Part shown: one piece after another, positions 46,943 through 55,423 of the stretch | Layout: each line of letters begins with the position of its first letter | How positions within the stretch are numbered: the first letter of the stretch is position 1 | NCBI RefSeq assembly: GCF_020524485.1 | Contig: NZ_JAIVLF010000004.1 | Span: 186,001-250,000, forward strand | DNA length: 64,000 nt | Reading direction: 5' to 3' | DNA from: Novosphingobium profundi | GTDB taxonomy: Bacteria; Pseudomonadota; Alphaproteobacteria; Sphingomonadales; Sphingomonadaceae | Program-made: the position numbers and the translations under genes | The notes under the pieces: model-generated | Databases searched by the model: none | The model's input: only the letters and a program-made list of their open reading frames with translations | What the model was told of the DNA's origin: nothing

Positions 46943-49900
46943 TCAATGAAAGTCGCGTGACTTGGGGATCACGCGGACATCGCGCGGGTGGCTGCGATTG
47001 TAGCCGCAATCGCGATTGCCCGGCCCCGGCGCCCGCCAGGGCTCGACCGGCGCGAAGGCCTCCCCCTCTTCGCTGCCCCGAGCCCCGGCCCTGTCCATCT
47101 GCTCGGCGCGGCTCGGCAGCGGGTGGGACACATGATCGGCGCGCGCCGGAGAGGCAGGCAGAAGGTCCTCGGACAGGCGGTGCAGGTCCTGCGTCGCGTC
47201 GGTAAGGTGCGCGGCGATGACGTGGATCACCTCGTCGTCGTATTCGACCCGCCCGCGCACTTCCATGACGCGCGCGCCCATGATGACGCGGCGCTGCTTC
47301 TCCATGAGATCGGGCCAGACCACGATATTGGCCACGCCCGTCTCGTCCTCCAGCGTGATGAAACACACGCCCTTGGCGCTTCCCGGACGCTGGCGGATGA
47401 GGACCACGCCCGCGACCTTGACCATCGCGCGGAACTTGCGTGCGCGCAGATCCGCGCAGCGTACGAAGCCGCGTTCGGCCAGGGATGCCCTCAGGAAGGC
47501 CATGGGATGCGCTTTCAGGCTCAGGCGCTGGGTCTGGTAGTCGGCGACCACTTCCTCGCTGAGAGGCATGCCAGGGAGGCGTGTGGGCGATGTCTCGGCC
47601 CCCTCGTCGCGGGCCGCCGCCGCCGCGAAGAGCGGAAGGTCGGGCGCGGCGATCAGGCTGCGCGCCTCCCACAAGGCCTGGCGGCGCGGCAGCGACAGCG
47701 AGGAGAAGGCATCGGCCGAGGCCAGCTTCTCGATCAGGGCGGGCCCCAGATGCGCCCGCTCGCGCAGGGCCGCAACGTCCGTAAAGGCCCCTCCGGCAGA
47801 GCGCGCGGCCACCAGCTTGGCCGCCGCATGCTCGGGAAAACCGTCGATCTGCCGCAGGCCCAGCCGCAGCGCGACACGTCCACCGTCCCGGGGAGAGCCC
47901 TCCAGCGTGCAGTCCCAGTGCGAGTGGTTCACATCGACGGCACGCACCTCCACCCCGTGCTCACGCGCATCGCGCACGATCTGCGCGGGCGCGTAGAAGC
48001 CCATGGGCTGCGAATTGAGGAGCGCGGCGGCAAAGGCCGCCGGGAAATGGCATTTCAGCCAGCTCGACACGTAGACGAGGTGCGCAAAGCTCGCCGCGTG
48101 GCTTTCAGGAAAGCCGTATTCGCCAAAGCCCTTGATCTGGTTGAAACAGCGCTCGGCGAAATCGAGATCGTAACCACGCGCGACCATGCGCCCGACCATC
48201 ATGTCCTCCAGCTCGTGGACCATCCCGCGCGAACGGAAGGTCGCCATGGCCTTGCGCAGCCGGTTGGCCTCGGCGCTGGAGAACTTCGCGGCATCAAGCG
48301 CGATCTTCATGGCCTGCTCCTGGAAGATCGGAACCCCCAGCGTGCGCGCGAGAATACTGGTCAACTCGTCCGGCGGGCCATGCTCGGGCGCGGGCGCGGG
48401 GATTGCCACCGCCTCCTCCCCGCGCCGCCGCTTGAGGTAGGGATGGACCATGTCGCCCTGGATGGGGCCGGGGCGCACGATGGCGACCTGAATGACAAGG
48501 TCGTAGAATTCGCGCGGGCGCAGGCGCGGAAGCATGTTCATCTGCGCGCGGCTCTCCACCTGGAACACGCCCAGCGAATCTCCCTTGCGCAGCATTGCAT
48601 AGGTCTCCGGGTCCTCGCGCGGGACCGTGGCCAGCGTCAGGTCGCGGCCATGGTGCGCCCCCAGCAGGTCCAGGCACTTGCGAATGCAGGTGAGCATGCC
48701 AAGCGCCAGGACATCGACCTTGAGAATGCCCAGCGCGTCGATGTCATCCTTGTCCCACTCGATGAAAGAGCGGTCCGCCATGGCCCCGTTGCCGATCGGC
48801 ACGGTTTCGCTCAACGCCCCCTGAGTGAGGATAAAGCCGCCCACATGCTGCGACAAATGACGAGGCATACCAATCATTTGTTCGGTCAACTTGAGAACAC
48901 GCCGCAAGTGCGGATCGGTAAGGTCCATGCCCGTCTCGTGGACGTGCTTCTCGCCTATCTCCTTGCCGTAGCCACCCCAGACGGTGCGCGCGAGCGCGCT
49001 TGTCACGTCCTCGGTCAGGCCCATCGCCTTACCCACCTCGCGGATCGCCATGCGCGGACGGTAGTGGATGACCGTGGCGCACAGCCCCGCGCGGTGGCGG
49101 CCGTAACGCCGGTAGATGTACTGGATCACCTCCTCGCGCCGCTCGTGCTCGAAGTCGACGTCGATGTCGGGCGGCTCCTTGCGCTCCTCGGAAATGAAGC
49201 GGTCGAACAGGAGCGCGTGCTTGGCCGGATCGACCGCGGTGATCTCGAGACAGTAGCAGACCGCCGAATTGGCCGCCGATCCGCGCCCCTGGCACAGGAT
49301 CGGCGGCTCCTGCCCGCGCGCGAAGTCGACGATGTCCTTTATCGTCAGGAAATAGCGCGCCAGCCCCATCTTGCCGATCAGCGCGAGTTCGCGGCGCAAC
49401 GTGGCGTCCACCGCCTCGGGTGTACCTTCGGGGTAGCGCCGGGCCGCCCCCTCCCAGGTCAGGAGCTCAAGCTGCGCCTGCGGATCGCGCCCTCCGGGGC
49501 AGATCTCCTCGGGGTACTCGTACTGCAGTTCCTCCAGGCTGAAGGTGCAGGCATCGGCGAGGTCACGCGCGGCGCGGATCGCGTGGGGCCAGCGCGCAAA
49601 GAGCCGCTCCATCTCGGCGGGAGACTTGAGGTGCCGCTCGCCATTGGGCTCCAGCGCCAATCCGGCGCGTGCGACGGTAGTCCGGTGGCGGATCGCGGTC
49701 ATCACGTCGTGGAGCGGGCGGCGCTCGGGCGCGTGATACAGCACGTCGTTGGTGGCGAGCAGCGAAAGCCCTGACCCACGTGCCATCGCGTCGAGCTGCG
49801 CGATCCGCGCCACATCATCCCCGACATGGAGATAGCACGCGGCAATGTGGCCTAGCCCGGGGAGGTGGACGGCAAGGTCGGGCAGCAGCTCATCCAGCGC

Positions 49901-50467
49901 ACCTGTGCGTTCAAGCAACGCCGGGGCCTGCGCGCTCTCCCCCCCAAGGGCAACCACGTTGCTTTCCACGGCAATCGTGAAACGCTCCTCCAGGTCGCGC
50001 GGAGGCACCAGCACAAGGTGGACACCCTCCCCCCGCGCGGCCAGCATCGCCAGCGAAATCTCGCACACGCCCTTGTCCTGCCATTCCCCGTCCAGCGTCC
50101 CCATGCGCCCGGCTGAAATCAGCGCGCAGAGCCGCCCATAGGCCGCACGGTCCTGCGGATAGGCAAGGAAGGTCAGCCCCTCGACGGTTTCGATCCGGCA
50201 CCCGATGACCGGGCGCAGCTTGAGCGCATGCGCCTCGGCGTGGATGCGCACCACGCCCGCCATCGAGTTCACATCGGCAATGCCGATGGCATCGTAGCCC
50301 AGCTCGTACGCGGTCTCGACCAGGCTCACCGCATCCGAGGCTCCGCGCAGGAACGAGAAGCAGCTCACCAGACCCAGCTCCACAAAGGAACTGCGCGCAG
50401 GTGGCTCCACGCTGTCAGGGTCGACAGTCACGCGGCGGCGGTCAGGGGTCAGCGGAGCTTCGGGCAT
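46943..50467 (-). CDS. dnaE2: Error-prone DNA polymerase III alpha subunit (mutasome polymerase)
   Basis: A 1,174-residue C-family polymerase. The order is a PHP domain (FVELGLVSCFSFLRGASDAVSL opening), the palm with catalytic acids in PDIDVDFEHERREEVIQY, the finger region, a helix-hairpin-helix segment, and an OB domain (MVKVAGVVLIRQRPGSAKGV). The tail is Pro/Arg-rich. DnaE2 replaces DnaE1 at lesions during the SOS response and works with ImuA and ImuB. The ATG at 50467 is chosen; a TTG 15 bases earlier is possible. A LexA box lies 33 bases upstream. Here it is not in the same operon as imuAB. Confidence 0.95.
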   Translation of the reverse strand: MPEAPLTPDRRRVTVDPDSVEPPARSSFVELGLVSCFSFLRGASDAVSLVETAYELGYDAIGIADVNSMAGVVRIHAEAHALKLRPVIGCRIETVEGLTFLAYPQDRAAYGRLCALISAGRMGTLDGEWQDKGVCEISLAMLAARGEGVHLVLVPPRDLEERFTIAVESNVVALGGESAQAPALLERTGALDELLPDLAVHLPGLGHIAACYLHVGDDVARIAQLDAMARGSGLSLLATNDVLYHAPERRPLHDVMTAIRHRTTVARAGLALEPNGERHLKSPAEMERLFARWPHAIRAARDLADACTFSLEELQYEYPEEICPGGRDPQAQLELLTWEGAARRYPEGTPEAVDATLRRELALIGKMGLARYFLTIKDIVDFARGQEPPILCQGRGSAANSAVCYCLEITAVDPAKHALLFDRFISEERKEPPDIDVDFEHERREEVIQYIYRRYGRHRAGLCATVIHYRPRMAIREVGKAMGLTEDVTSALARTVWGGYGKEIGEKHVHETGMDLTDPHLRRVLKLTEQMIGMPRHLSQHVGGFILTQGALSETVPIGNGAMADRSFIEWDKDDIDALGILKVDVLALGMLTCIRKCLDLLGAHHGRDLTLATVPREDPETYAMLRKGDSLGVFQVESRAQMNMLPRLRPREFYDLVIQVAIVRPGPIQGDMVHPYLKRRRGEEAVAIPAPAPEHGPPDELTSILARTLGVPIFQEQAMKIALDAAKFSSAEANRLRKAMATFRSRGMVHELEDMMVGRMVARGYDLDFAERCFNQIKGFGEYGFPESHAASFAHLVYVSSWLKCHFPAAFAAALLNSQPMGFYAPAQIVRDAREHGVEVRAVDVNHSHWDCTLEGSPRDGGRVALRLGLRQIDGFPEHAAAKLVAARSAGGAFTDVAALRERAHLGPALIEKLASADAFSSLSLPRRQALWEARSLIAAPDLPLFAAAAARDEGAETSPTRLPGMPLSEEVVADYQTQRLSLKAHPMAFLRASLAERGFVRCADLRARKFRAMVKVAGVVLIRQRPGSAKGVCFITLEDETGVANIVVWPDLMEKQRRVIMGARVMEVRGRVEYDDEVIHVIAAHLTDATQDLHRLSEDLLPASPARADHVSHPLPSRAEQMDRAGARGSEEGEAFAPVEPWRAPGPGNRDCGYNRSHPRDVRVIPKSRDFH

Positions 50468-50499
50468 GGCAAACGAACGCAATCACGAAAGGAACAAAT

Positions 50500-50514
50500 G
50501 TTCCTTATATGTTC
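50500..50514 (-). promoter_or_regulatory. LexA (SOS) box of dnaE2
   Basis: GTTCCTTATATGTTC matches the alphaproteobacterial SOS motif GTTC-N7-GTTC exactly (read GAAC-N7-GAAC on the dnaE2 strand). It is 33 bases ahead of the start codon, within the expected promoter. Confidence 0.9.
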
Positions 50515-50541
50515 TCATTTACTCATGCGCCAGCCCGGAGC

Positions 50542-52230
50542 CTAGGAATAGGTGGCGATCGTCGCGGCCATGTCATCGAAACGCACCCAGGCGGCCACCG
50601 CCACCGCCGCCGTGAGCAGGCAGGTCACGCAGATGGCCAGGGTTCCGCGCGAAAGCGGCTGCGGGCGCAAGGGAAGCAAGGTCATCACGGCCACGCCCAG
50701 CGGCAGCGCCACCGCGCCCGGCATATCCGGCCCCACCCCCTGCATCAGCAGGAAGCCCAGCGTCAGGCCGTACCCCAGGCTCACGGCCGCCACCACGCCG
50801 TCCACCGCCAGCGCAAGGCCAGCAGGGACGAAACGCCGCAGCCCGGCGGCAAGCCCCGTCAGCATGAGCGGGATCGTCAGCGGATAGGCCGCCACCGGCG
50901 CAAGCGCCTGTGCCGCGCATCCCAGCAGCAGGATTGGCACCATTGCGCCGACGTCGCCGCTCACGCCCCGGGGCTTGCGGCCGAACGTCGCCACAGCCAG
51001 CGCCACCGCGGCAAAGGCGACCATGGCCTGAAGGCGGGGGATCGCGGCCAGCCTGTCATAGTAGTTCGCCCCCTCGCCCGAAACCGAGAGCATGTTGACC
51101 CCTGTGAAAACCAGCGCCGATCCGACCAGCAGCACCAGCATCCGCACCAGACCACTGAGCGCCGCGCGCGCCTCGACACGCCCCGCGAGCGCCAGCCCGC
51201 CGCCCGCAACGGCAAGGGCCAGCATGCCCCAGCCCCACACCGGCGCATAGTCGAACACGAAAAGGCCAAAGACATCGAAGAAGACCCGACCGGGGGCGGG
51301 TCTGGGCAAAGGCTCCGGCCCCAGCAGCGCCCGCGTCAGGCCCAGCGTCTGGTCGCCCATCTGCTGGAGCGAACCCCGGTCCAGATTGGCCGGTGTGGCC
51401 TGGGGCGAATGGTAGAGTTCGGGCCGCCCGATGAAGGCGAAGTTCCAGGCCGCGTAGTCGCCCTCGAGCGCAACGGTAAGATCGGTGTCGTTGGGCAGGA
51501 AGGCATAGATGAAGGTGGACAGCGAATCCCCGCCCGGGTGCCTCGCCGCCTTCGCCCAGAGGCCCGCCACTTCGCCGTTGTCCCGCGAGGTCTGGAACAG
51601 GCGGGCCACACCCCCGCCGCCGCGCGCCTCGAGATTGATGATCGCACCGATCCGCTCGGCCTCGGGCGCGGCTTCAAAGAACATCCTGGCTCCGCGAAGC
51701 CCGGCCTCTTCGCCATCGGTCAGGAGAACGTAAAGGGTGCGTGCTGGCACAGGTCCGGCCTTCAGAGCCCGCACGGTTTCAAGGATCGTGGCCACCCCGG
51801 CGCCATCGTCGGCTGCGCCGGGCGAGCCTTCAACGCTGTCGTAATGCGCCATCAAGGCCACCCCGGGCAGCGAGGGATCGCGCCCGGGCAGCTGCGCGAT
51901 GACGTTGATGAGCGGAATGTCCGCTCTCTCCAGTCCCGCCCTCGCGTTGAGATGCTTGCGCCCCGGATCGTCAAACGCGCCGGCCTGTTCACGCACCACC
52001 AGCCCCTGTTCGCGCAGCTGCGCGCTCAGCCAGGCACGTACCTGCGCAATTTCGGCGGAGCCGCTGGGGTGCGGTCTTCGGGCGATCCGATCAACATGTG
52101 CCATGGCCCTTTCGGCCGAGAACGCCTCGACCGGAGTATCCTGTCCGTGCGGTGACGGAGGCGTGGTCCCCATGATCGCCAGGACCAGAGCGCACAGAAC
52201 TGCACTGCATAACACCAGAACCTGCTTCAA
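50542..52230 (-). CDS. M28 family metallopeptidase with C-terminal membrane domain
   Basis: A 562-residue protein: signal anchor at residues 4-20, then an M28 aminopeptidase domain with zinc ligands in MAHYDSVEGSPGAADDGAG, DGEEAGLRG, NLEARGGGG and ELYHSPQ. A C-terminal half contains about seven or eight hydrophobic segments. The catalytic domain likely faces the periplasm and removes amino acids from peptides. It is upstream of dnaE2 on the same strand, but the LexA box between them shows dnaE2 has its own start. Confidence 0.9.
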   Translation of the reverse strand: MKQVLVLCSAVLCALVLAIMGTTPPSPHGQDTPVEAFSAERAMAHVDRIARRPHPSGSAEIAQVRAWLSAQLREQGLVVREQAGAFDDPGRKHLNARAGLERADIPLINVIAQLPGRDPSLPGVALMAHYDSVEGSPGAADDGAGVATILETVRALKAGPVPARTLYVLLTDGEEAGLRGARMFFEAAPEAERIGAIINLEARGGGGVARLFQTSRDNGEVAGLWAKAARHPGGDSLSTFIYAFLPNDTDLTVALEGDYAAWNFAFIGRPELYHSPQATPANLDRGSLQQMGDQTLGLTRALLGPEPLPRPAPGRVFFDVFGLFVFDYAPVWGWGMLALAVAGGGLALAGRVEARAALSGLVRMLVLLVGSALVFTGVNMLSVSGEGANYYDRLAAIPRLQAMVAFAAVALAVATFGRKPRGVSGDVGAMVPILLLGCAAQALAPVAAYPLTIPLMLTGLAAGLRRFVPAGLALAVDGVVAAVSLGYGLTLGFLLMQGVGPDMPGAVALPLGVAVMTLLPLRPQPLSRGTLAICVTCLLTAAVAVAAWVRFDDMAATIATYS

Positions 52231-52311
52231 CGGCGCACTCCCCTCAAGTGCGCCGTTTGTCCTGCCTCGGGCGCAAGGCTGTCAAGAGCCCCCGCCCTTG
52301 TGCTGGACGTG

Positions 52312-53373
52312 TCAGGGAATGAGGCGATCCTCGCGCAACTTTGCAAAGAGATCGAAGAACGCCTCGTCGGTGGCCTCATACCCGGTGAAGCCCAGCTTTC
52401 GGCTCTTGCCCATGTCGGTGACAACCTCGATGGGACGCCCCAGGTCAGCATCGGTGTGCCAGGGGGAGGCCAAGCGTGCGAGGTCGCTTTCGACGAGGCC
52501 ATGGCGCGCCGCGATATCGGTCCAGATGTCCGCGTCGTGCGCCATCTGCTCTTCCAGCGGGCGCACGGTGCCATCGAAGGGCGCAGCCTCGATGCCGAAC
52601 CACTGCGCGATCCGCTCCCACATCCAGCTCCAGCGAAAGACATCGCCGTTGACGATGTTGAAGGCCTCGTTCGCCGCAGCGGGCGAGGTCGCGGCCCAGA
52701 CCAGCTGGCGGGCCAGCTGGCGCGCATCGGTCATGTCGGTGAGGCCGTTCCACTGCATGGCCGATCCCGGGAAGGTGAAGGGACGCCCCGTTTCGCGGCA
52801 GATCGTGGCATAGACAGCCAGCGTGGTGCCCATGTTCATGGCGTTGCCCACGGCCTTGCCGATCACCGTGTGCGGGCGGTGGACCGACCAGGTGAAGCCA
52901 TCGCGCTCGGCCGCGGCGAACAGCTCGTCCTCCTGTGCATAGTAGAAGTTCTCGACATCGAGCCGCCCCTGGTCCTCGCGGAAGGGGGTCTTGGGCAGGT
53001 GGCCCTTGCCGTAGGCCTCGAGCGGCCCGAGGTAGTGCTTGAGCCCGGTCACCAGCGCTACGTGCCGCGCACGGCTTGCCGAAGGCAGCGCGGCCAGCAG
53101 GTTGCGCACCATCGCGCCGTTCACGCGGATGTTTTCGGCCTCGCTGTCCCGGCGCAGCCAGGTGGTGAGGAAGACGGCGTCGGGATGGATGTCCGCCAGC
53201 GCGGCCTTCGTCCCTTGTGCGTCGAGCAGATCGGCCGCGACCGGCGCCACGCCGTCCTGTTCCTGCGGGCGGCGGGCGAGGCCATGGACCTTCCAGCCTT
53301 GGGCGACGAGCTGGCACGCCACGGCGCTGCCGGTAATGCCAGTTGCGCCCACCACGAGTGCAGTGCGGGTCAT
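52312..53373 (-). CDS. PRISE-type NAD(P)-dependent reductase (atypical SDR)
   Basis: A 353-residue short-chain dehydrogenase with NAD-binding TALVVGATGITGSAVACQL and the PRISE features VALVTGLKHYLGPLEAYGKG (catalytic Lys region) and ENFYYAQEDELF (Tyr at the active site, about residue 145). PRISE enzymes (progesterone 5-beta-reductase/iridoid synthase) reduce enones with NADPH; bacterial substrates are unknown. GGAGAA precedes the ATG at 53373. It is divergent from an HxlR regulator 115 bases away, which may control it. Confidence 0.9.
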   Translation of the reverse strand: MTRTALVVGATGITGSAVACQLVAQGWKVHGLARRPQEQDGVAPVAADLLDAQGTKAALADIHPDAVFLTTWLRRDSEAENIRVNGAMVRNLLAALPSASRARHVALVTGLKHYLGPLEAYGKGHLPKTPFREDQGRLDVENFYYAQEDELFAAAERDGFTWSVHRPHTVIGKAVGNAMNMGTTLAVYATICRETGRPFTFPGSAMQWNGLTDMTDARQLARQLVWAATSPAAANEAFNIVNGDVFRWSWMWERIAQWFGIEAAPFDGTVRPLEEQMAHDADIWTDIAARHGLVESDLARLASPWHTDADLGRPIEVVTDMGKSRKLGFTGYEATDEAFFDLFAKLREDRLIP

Positions 53374-53488
53374 GCAATTCTCCGTTTCTCAGCTTTGCAG
53401 GTTTACCTTGGCGCCCGATCTAGGCAGGAACGCACGAGCCTTCCAGAAGGCACCATTTCGGGACATAGGCACCAGGAGGTAACCACCC

Positions 53489-53866
53489 ATGCAACCAGGT
53501 ACCCCCGAGGACCAGTGGCGCGAGGACTGCGCGCCGCGCCGGGTCCTCGAACTCTTCGCGACCAAGTGGACCAGCATGGTCCTGCACACGCTCCACGCCC
53601 GCCACGAAGGGGCCGCGCGCACCGGTGTGCTGTTGCGCAGCCTTCCTGGAATCTCCAAGAAGATGCTGACGCAAACTCTTAGGGATATGGAATATTCCGG
53701 TCTGATATCACGCCACGTTCAGGGCACGATCCCGCCCGCTGTCGAATATCGCCTGACACCGCTCGGCCTGCGCTTCGTGGAGCCTGTCGAACTGCTCTAC
53801 GGCTGGGGGCGCGACAACGCGGACGCCCTCGACGAATTGAAACAAAGGCCGACCTCGCGCCGTTGA
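53489..53866 (+). CDS. HxlR-family transcriptional regulator
   Basis: A 125-residue winged helix-turn-helix protein. CAPRRVLELFATKWTSMVLHTL matches the HxlR start (Cys at residue 14, a possible redox sensor), then RTGVLLRSLPGISKKMLTQTLRDMEYSGLISR is the recognition helix and wing. AGGAGGT precedes the ATG. It is divergent from the PRISE reductase and 36 bases ahead of the pirin gene, so it is likely to regulate both in response to electrophiles or quinones. Confidence 0.92.
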   Translation: MQPGTPEDQWREDCAPRRVLELFATKWTSMVLHTLHARHEGAARTGVLLRSLPGISKKMLTQTLRDMEYSGLISRHVQGTIPPAVEYRLTPLGLRFVEPVELLYGWGRDNADALDELKQRPTSRR

Positions 53867-53902
53867 GCGCACGTTCGCTGCATCCCAAAGAAAGACCTCT
53901 CC

Positions 53903-54751
53903 ATGCGCCAGGTTCTCCGCCAGCACCCCGCCCTTCGCGACGATATCGGCGACCTCACCACCCGCCGGCCGCTACCAAGCCGCGATCTGCCCCAGCTCGA
54001 TCCGTTCCTGTTTCTCAACCACCACGGGCCTCAGGTCTACGCCCCCGGCAACCACGGCCTCCCCTTCGGCCCGCATCCGCACCGTGGCTTCGAGACGGTC
54101 AGCTTCATCCTTAAGGGCGAGATGGCGCACCTCGACAGCGGCGGGCATGAAAGCGTGATCGGCGAAGGCGGGATCCAGTGGATGACGGCGGGCTCGGGGC
54201 TCGTCCACGCCGAGATCAGCCCGGAAAGCTTCAAACAGAGCGGCGGCCCGCTCGAGATCCTGCAACTGTGGGTCAACCTGCCCGCCCGCCTCAAGATGAC
54301 GCACCCCGACTACACCGGCCTGCAGCGCACGGACATTCCGGCCATCGCCGTGCCGGGCGGGACGGTGAACCTGATCTCCGGCGATTTCGAAGGGCAGAAG
54401 GGTCCCTATGCCTCGCTCACCGGCGTCGCGATGATGACGGTGGAACTGGAGGCCGGAGCCAGCCTGACGCTGCCCGCGCCCTCGGTGCGCACGGTGTTCC
54501 TCTATGTCGTGGCGGGCGAGCCCGTGGTCGGGGGCACTGCGTGCCAGGAAGCGCATCTCGTCGAGCTCGATCAGGGCGGTGATGCCGTCGAGGTCACGAC
54601 GCACGGCCCCGTAACCCTGCTTTACGGGCACGCCGATCCCATCGGCGAACCAGTCGTGGCGCATGGCCCCTTCGTCATGAACACCCGCGAAGAAATCCAC
54701 GCCGCGATCCAGGACTACCAGGCAGGCAAGTTCGGCGCGATTGCCGGGTAA
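53903..54751 (+). CDS. Pirin family protein
   Basis: A 282-residue bicupin. The N-terminal cupin has DPFLFLNHHGPQVY and GPHPHRGFETVSFILKGEMAHLDSGGHE (metal His at about residues 52-58), then QWMTAGSGLVHAE, with a second, degenerate cupin. Some pirins oxidise quercetin or act as redox cofactors. It is in a run with the HxlR gene. Its end is 15 bases from the end of the convergent RNase H gene. Confidence 0.92.
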   Translation: MRQVLRQHPALRDDIGDLTTRRPLPSRDLPQLDPFLFLNHHGPQVYAPGNHGLPFGPHPHRGFETVSFILKGEMAHLDSGGHESVIGEGGIQWMTAGSGLVHAEISPESFKQSGGPLEILQLWVNLPARLKMTHPDYTGLQRTDIPAIAVPGGTVNLISGDFEGQKGPYASLTGVAMMTVELEAGASLTLPAPSVRTVFLYVVAGEPVVGGTACQEAHLVELDQGGDAVEVTTHGPVTLLYGHADPIGEPVVAHGPFVMNTREEIHAAIQDYQAGKFGAIAG

Positions 54752-54766
54752 TCCGGCAACGCGCCT

Positions 54767-55150
54767 TCAACGCAGACGCCGCTTGTCGAGCGCGATCCCG
54801 GCGAGGTTCTGCCCTCGCCGGATCCAGCGCACGCGCACTCTGGGACCTCCCGCGATGAGTTCGCGCAAGCGCGTGGCGTATGGCTCCCGCCCCGAACCAC
54901 CGTCCAGCACGCCCTGCGCCTCGTTCACCACGGCCAGCGCATCGCCGAGCAGGACCACGTCCTCAAGGCCGATGCGGCAGGCAAGATCCAGCGCCTCCAG
55001 CAGCGCCAGCCACTCGGCATCGAAACTGCCGCCCTCTCCCATATCCTCGAACAGATGCGCCTCGCCGCGTACGACGACCGCCGCTTCCATCCGGCCCGGG
55101 TTGGGACGGCAACCGCCGTCGAAATAGATCTTGGTCCTGCCACCTGCCAT
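54767..55150 (-). CDS. Ribonuclease H-like protein (RNase HI family)
   Basis: A 127-residue RNase H fold. All four expected acids are present: Asp11 in IYFDGGCRPNPG, Glu46 in DAEWLALLEAL, Asp70 in LLGDALAVV, and Asp122 in NLAGIALD. It is shorter than E. coli RNase HI (155) and lacks the basic handle, as in the compact RNase H type often seen in sphingomonads. It probably removes RNA from RNA-DNA hybrids. Between its start and imuB are 273 bases with no gene but two palindromes. Confidence 0.83.
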   Translation of the reverse strand: MAGGRTKIYFDGGCRPNPGRMEAAVVVRGEAHLFEDMGEGGSFDAEWLALLEALDLACRIGLEDVVLLGDALAVVNEAQGVLDGGSGREPYATRLRELIAGGPRVRVRWIRRGQNLAGIALDKRRLR

Positions 55151-55250
55151 GGCGTCCTCTACCGCGCCACTCTCGCGTGTGCGAGCCCCCTCTTCCAGGG
55201 TTGCCGAATGCGGATCGGGTCAAGTGCGACCTGAAGAAAGAAGCATTTTT

Positions 55251-55270
55251 CAAGGGGCCATCGCCCCTTG
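55251..55270 (-). repeat. Palindromic element A
   Basis: CAAGGGG-CCATCG-CCCCTTG, a perfect 7-base-pair hairpin. Read on the minus strand it continues GAAAAATGCTTCTTT. It shares the GGGCGATGGCCC core and the trailing A/T-rich tail with element B at 55344-55363, in opposite orientation. Confidence 0.6.
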
Positions 55271-55343
55271 ACCCCAAAATCGGCGACCTCGCCTTTCTCA
55301 GCCAGGGTGGCGCGCGCGAGGTGAGCTAGACGGGATGGGCAGC

Positions 55344-55363
55344 CCGAGGGCGATGGCCCTCGG
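55344..55363 (+). repeat. Palindromic element B
   Basis: CCGAGGGC-GATG-GCCCTCGG, a perfect 8-base-pair hairpin followed by AAAATTCTTTATT. It is related to element A (same GGGCGATGGCCC core and AAAATNCTT tail). The AT-rich stretch 55360-55425 before the imuB end is unusual for the region. It could be a terminator or one unit of a dispersed repeat family. Confidence 0.6.
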
Positions 55364-55423
55364 AAAATTCTTTATTGACTTTAAATATAAATCCCAAATT
55401 ACTGAAAAATATATATTTATAAA

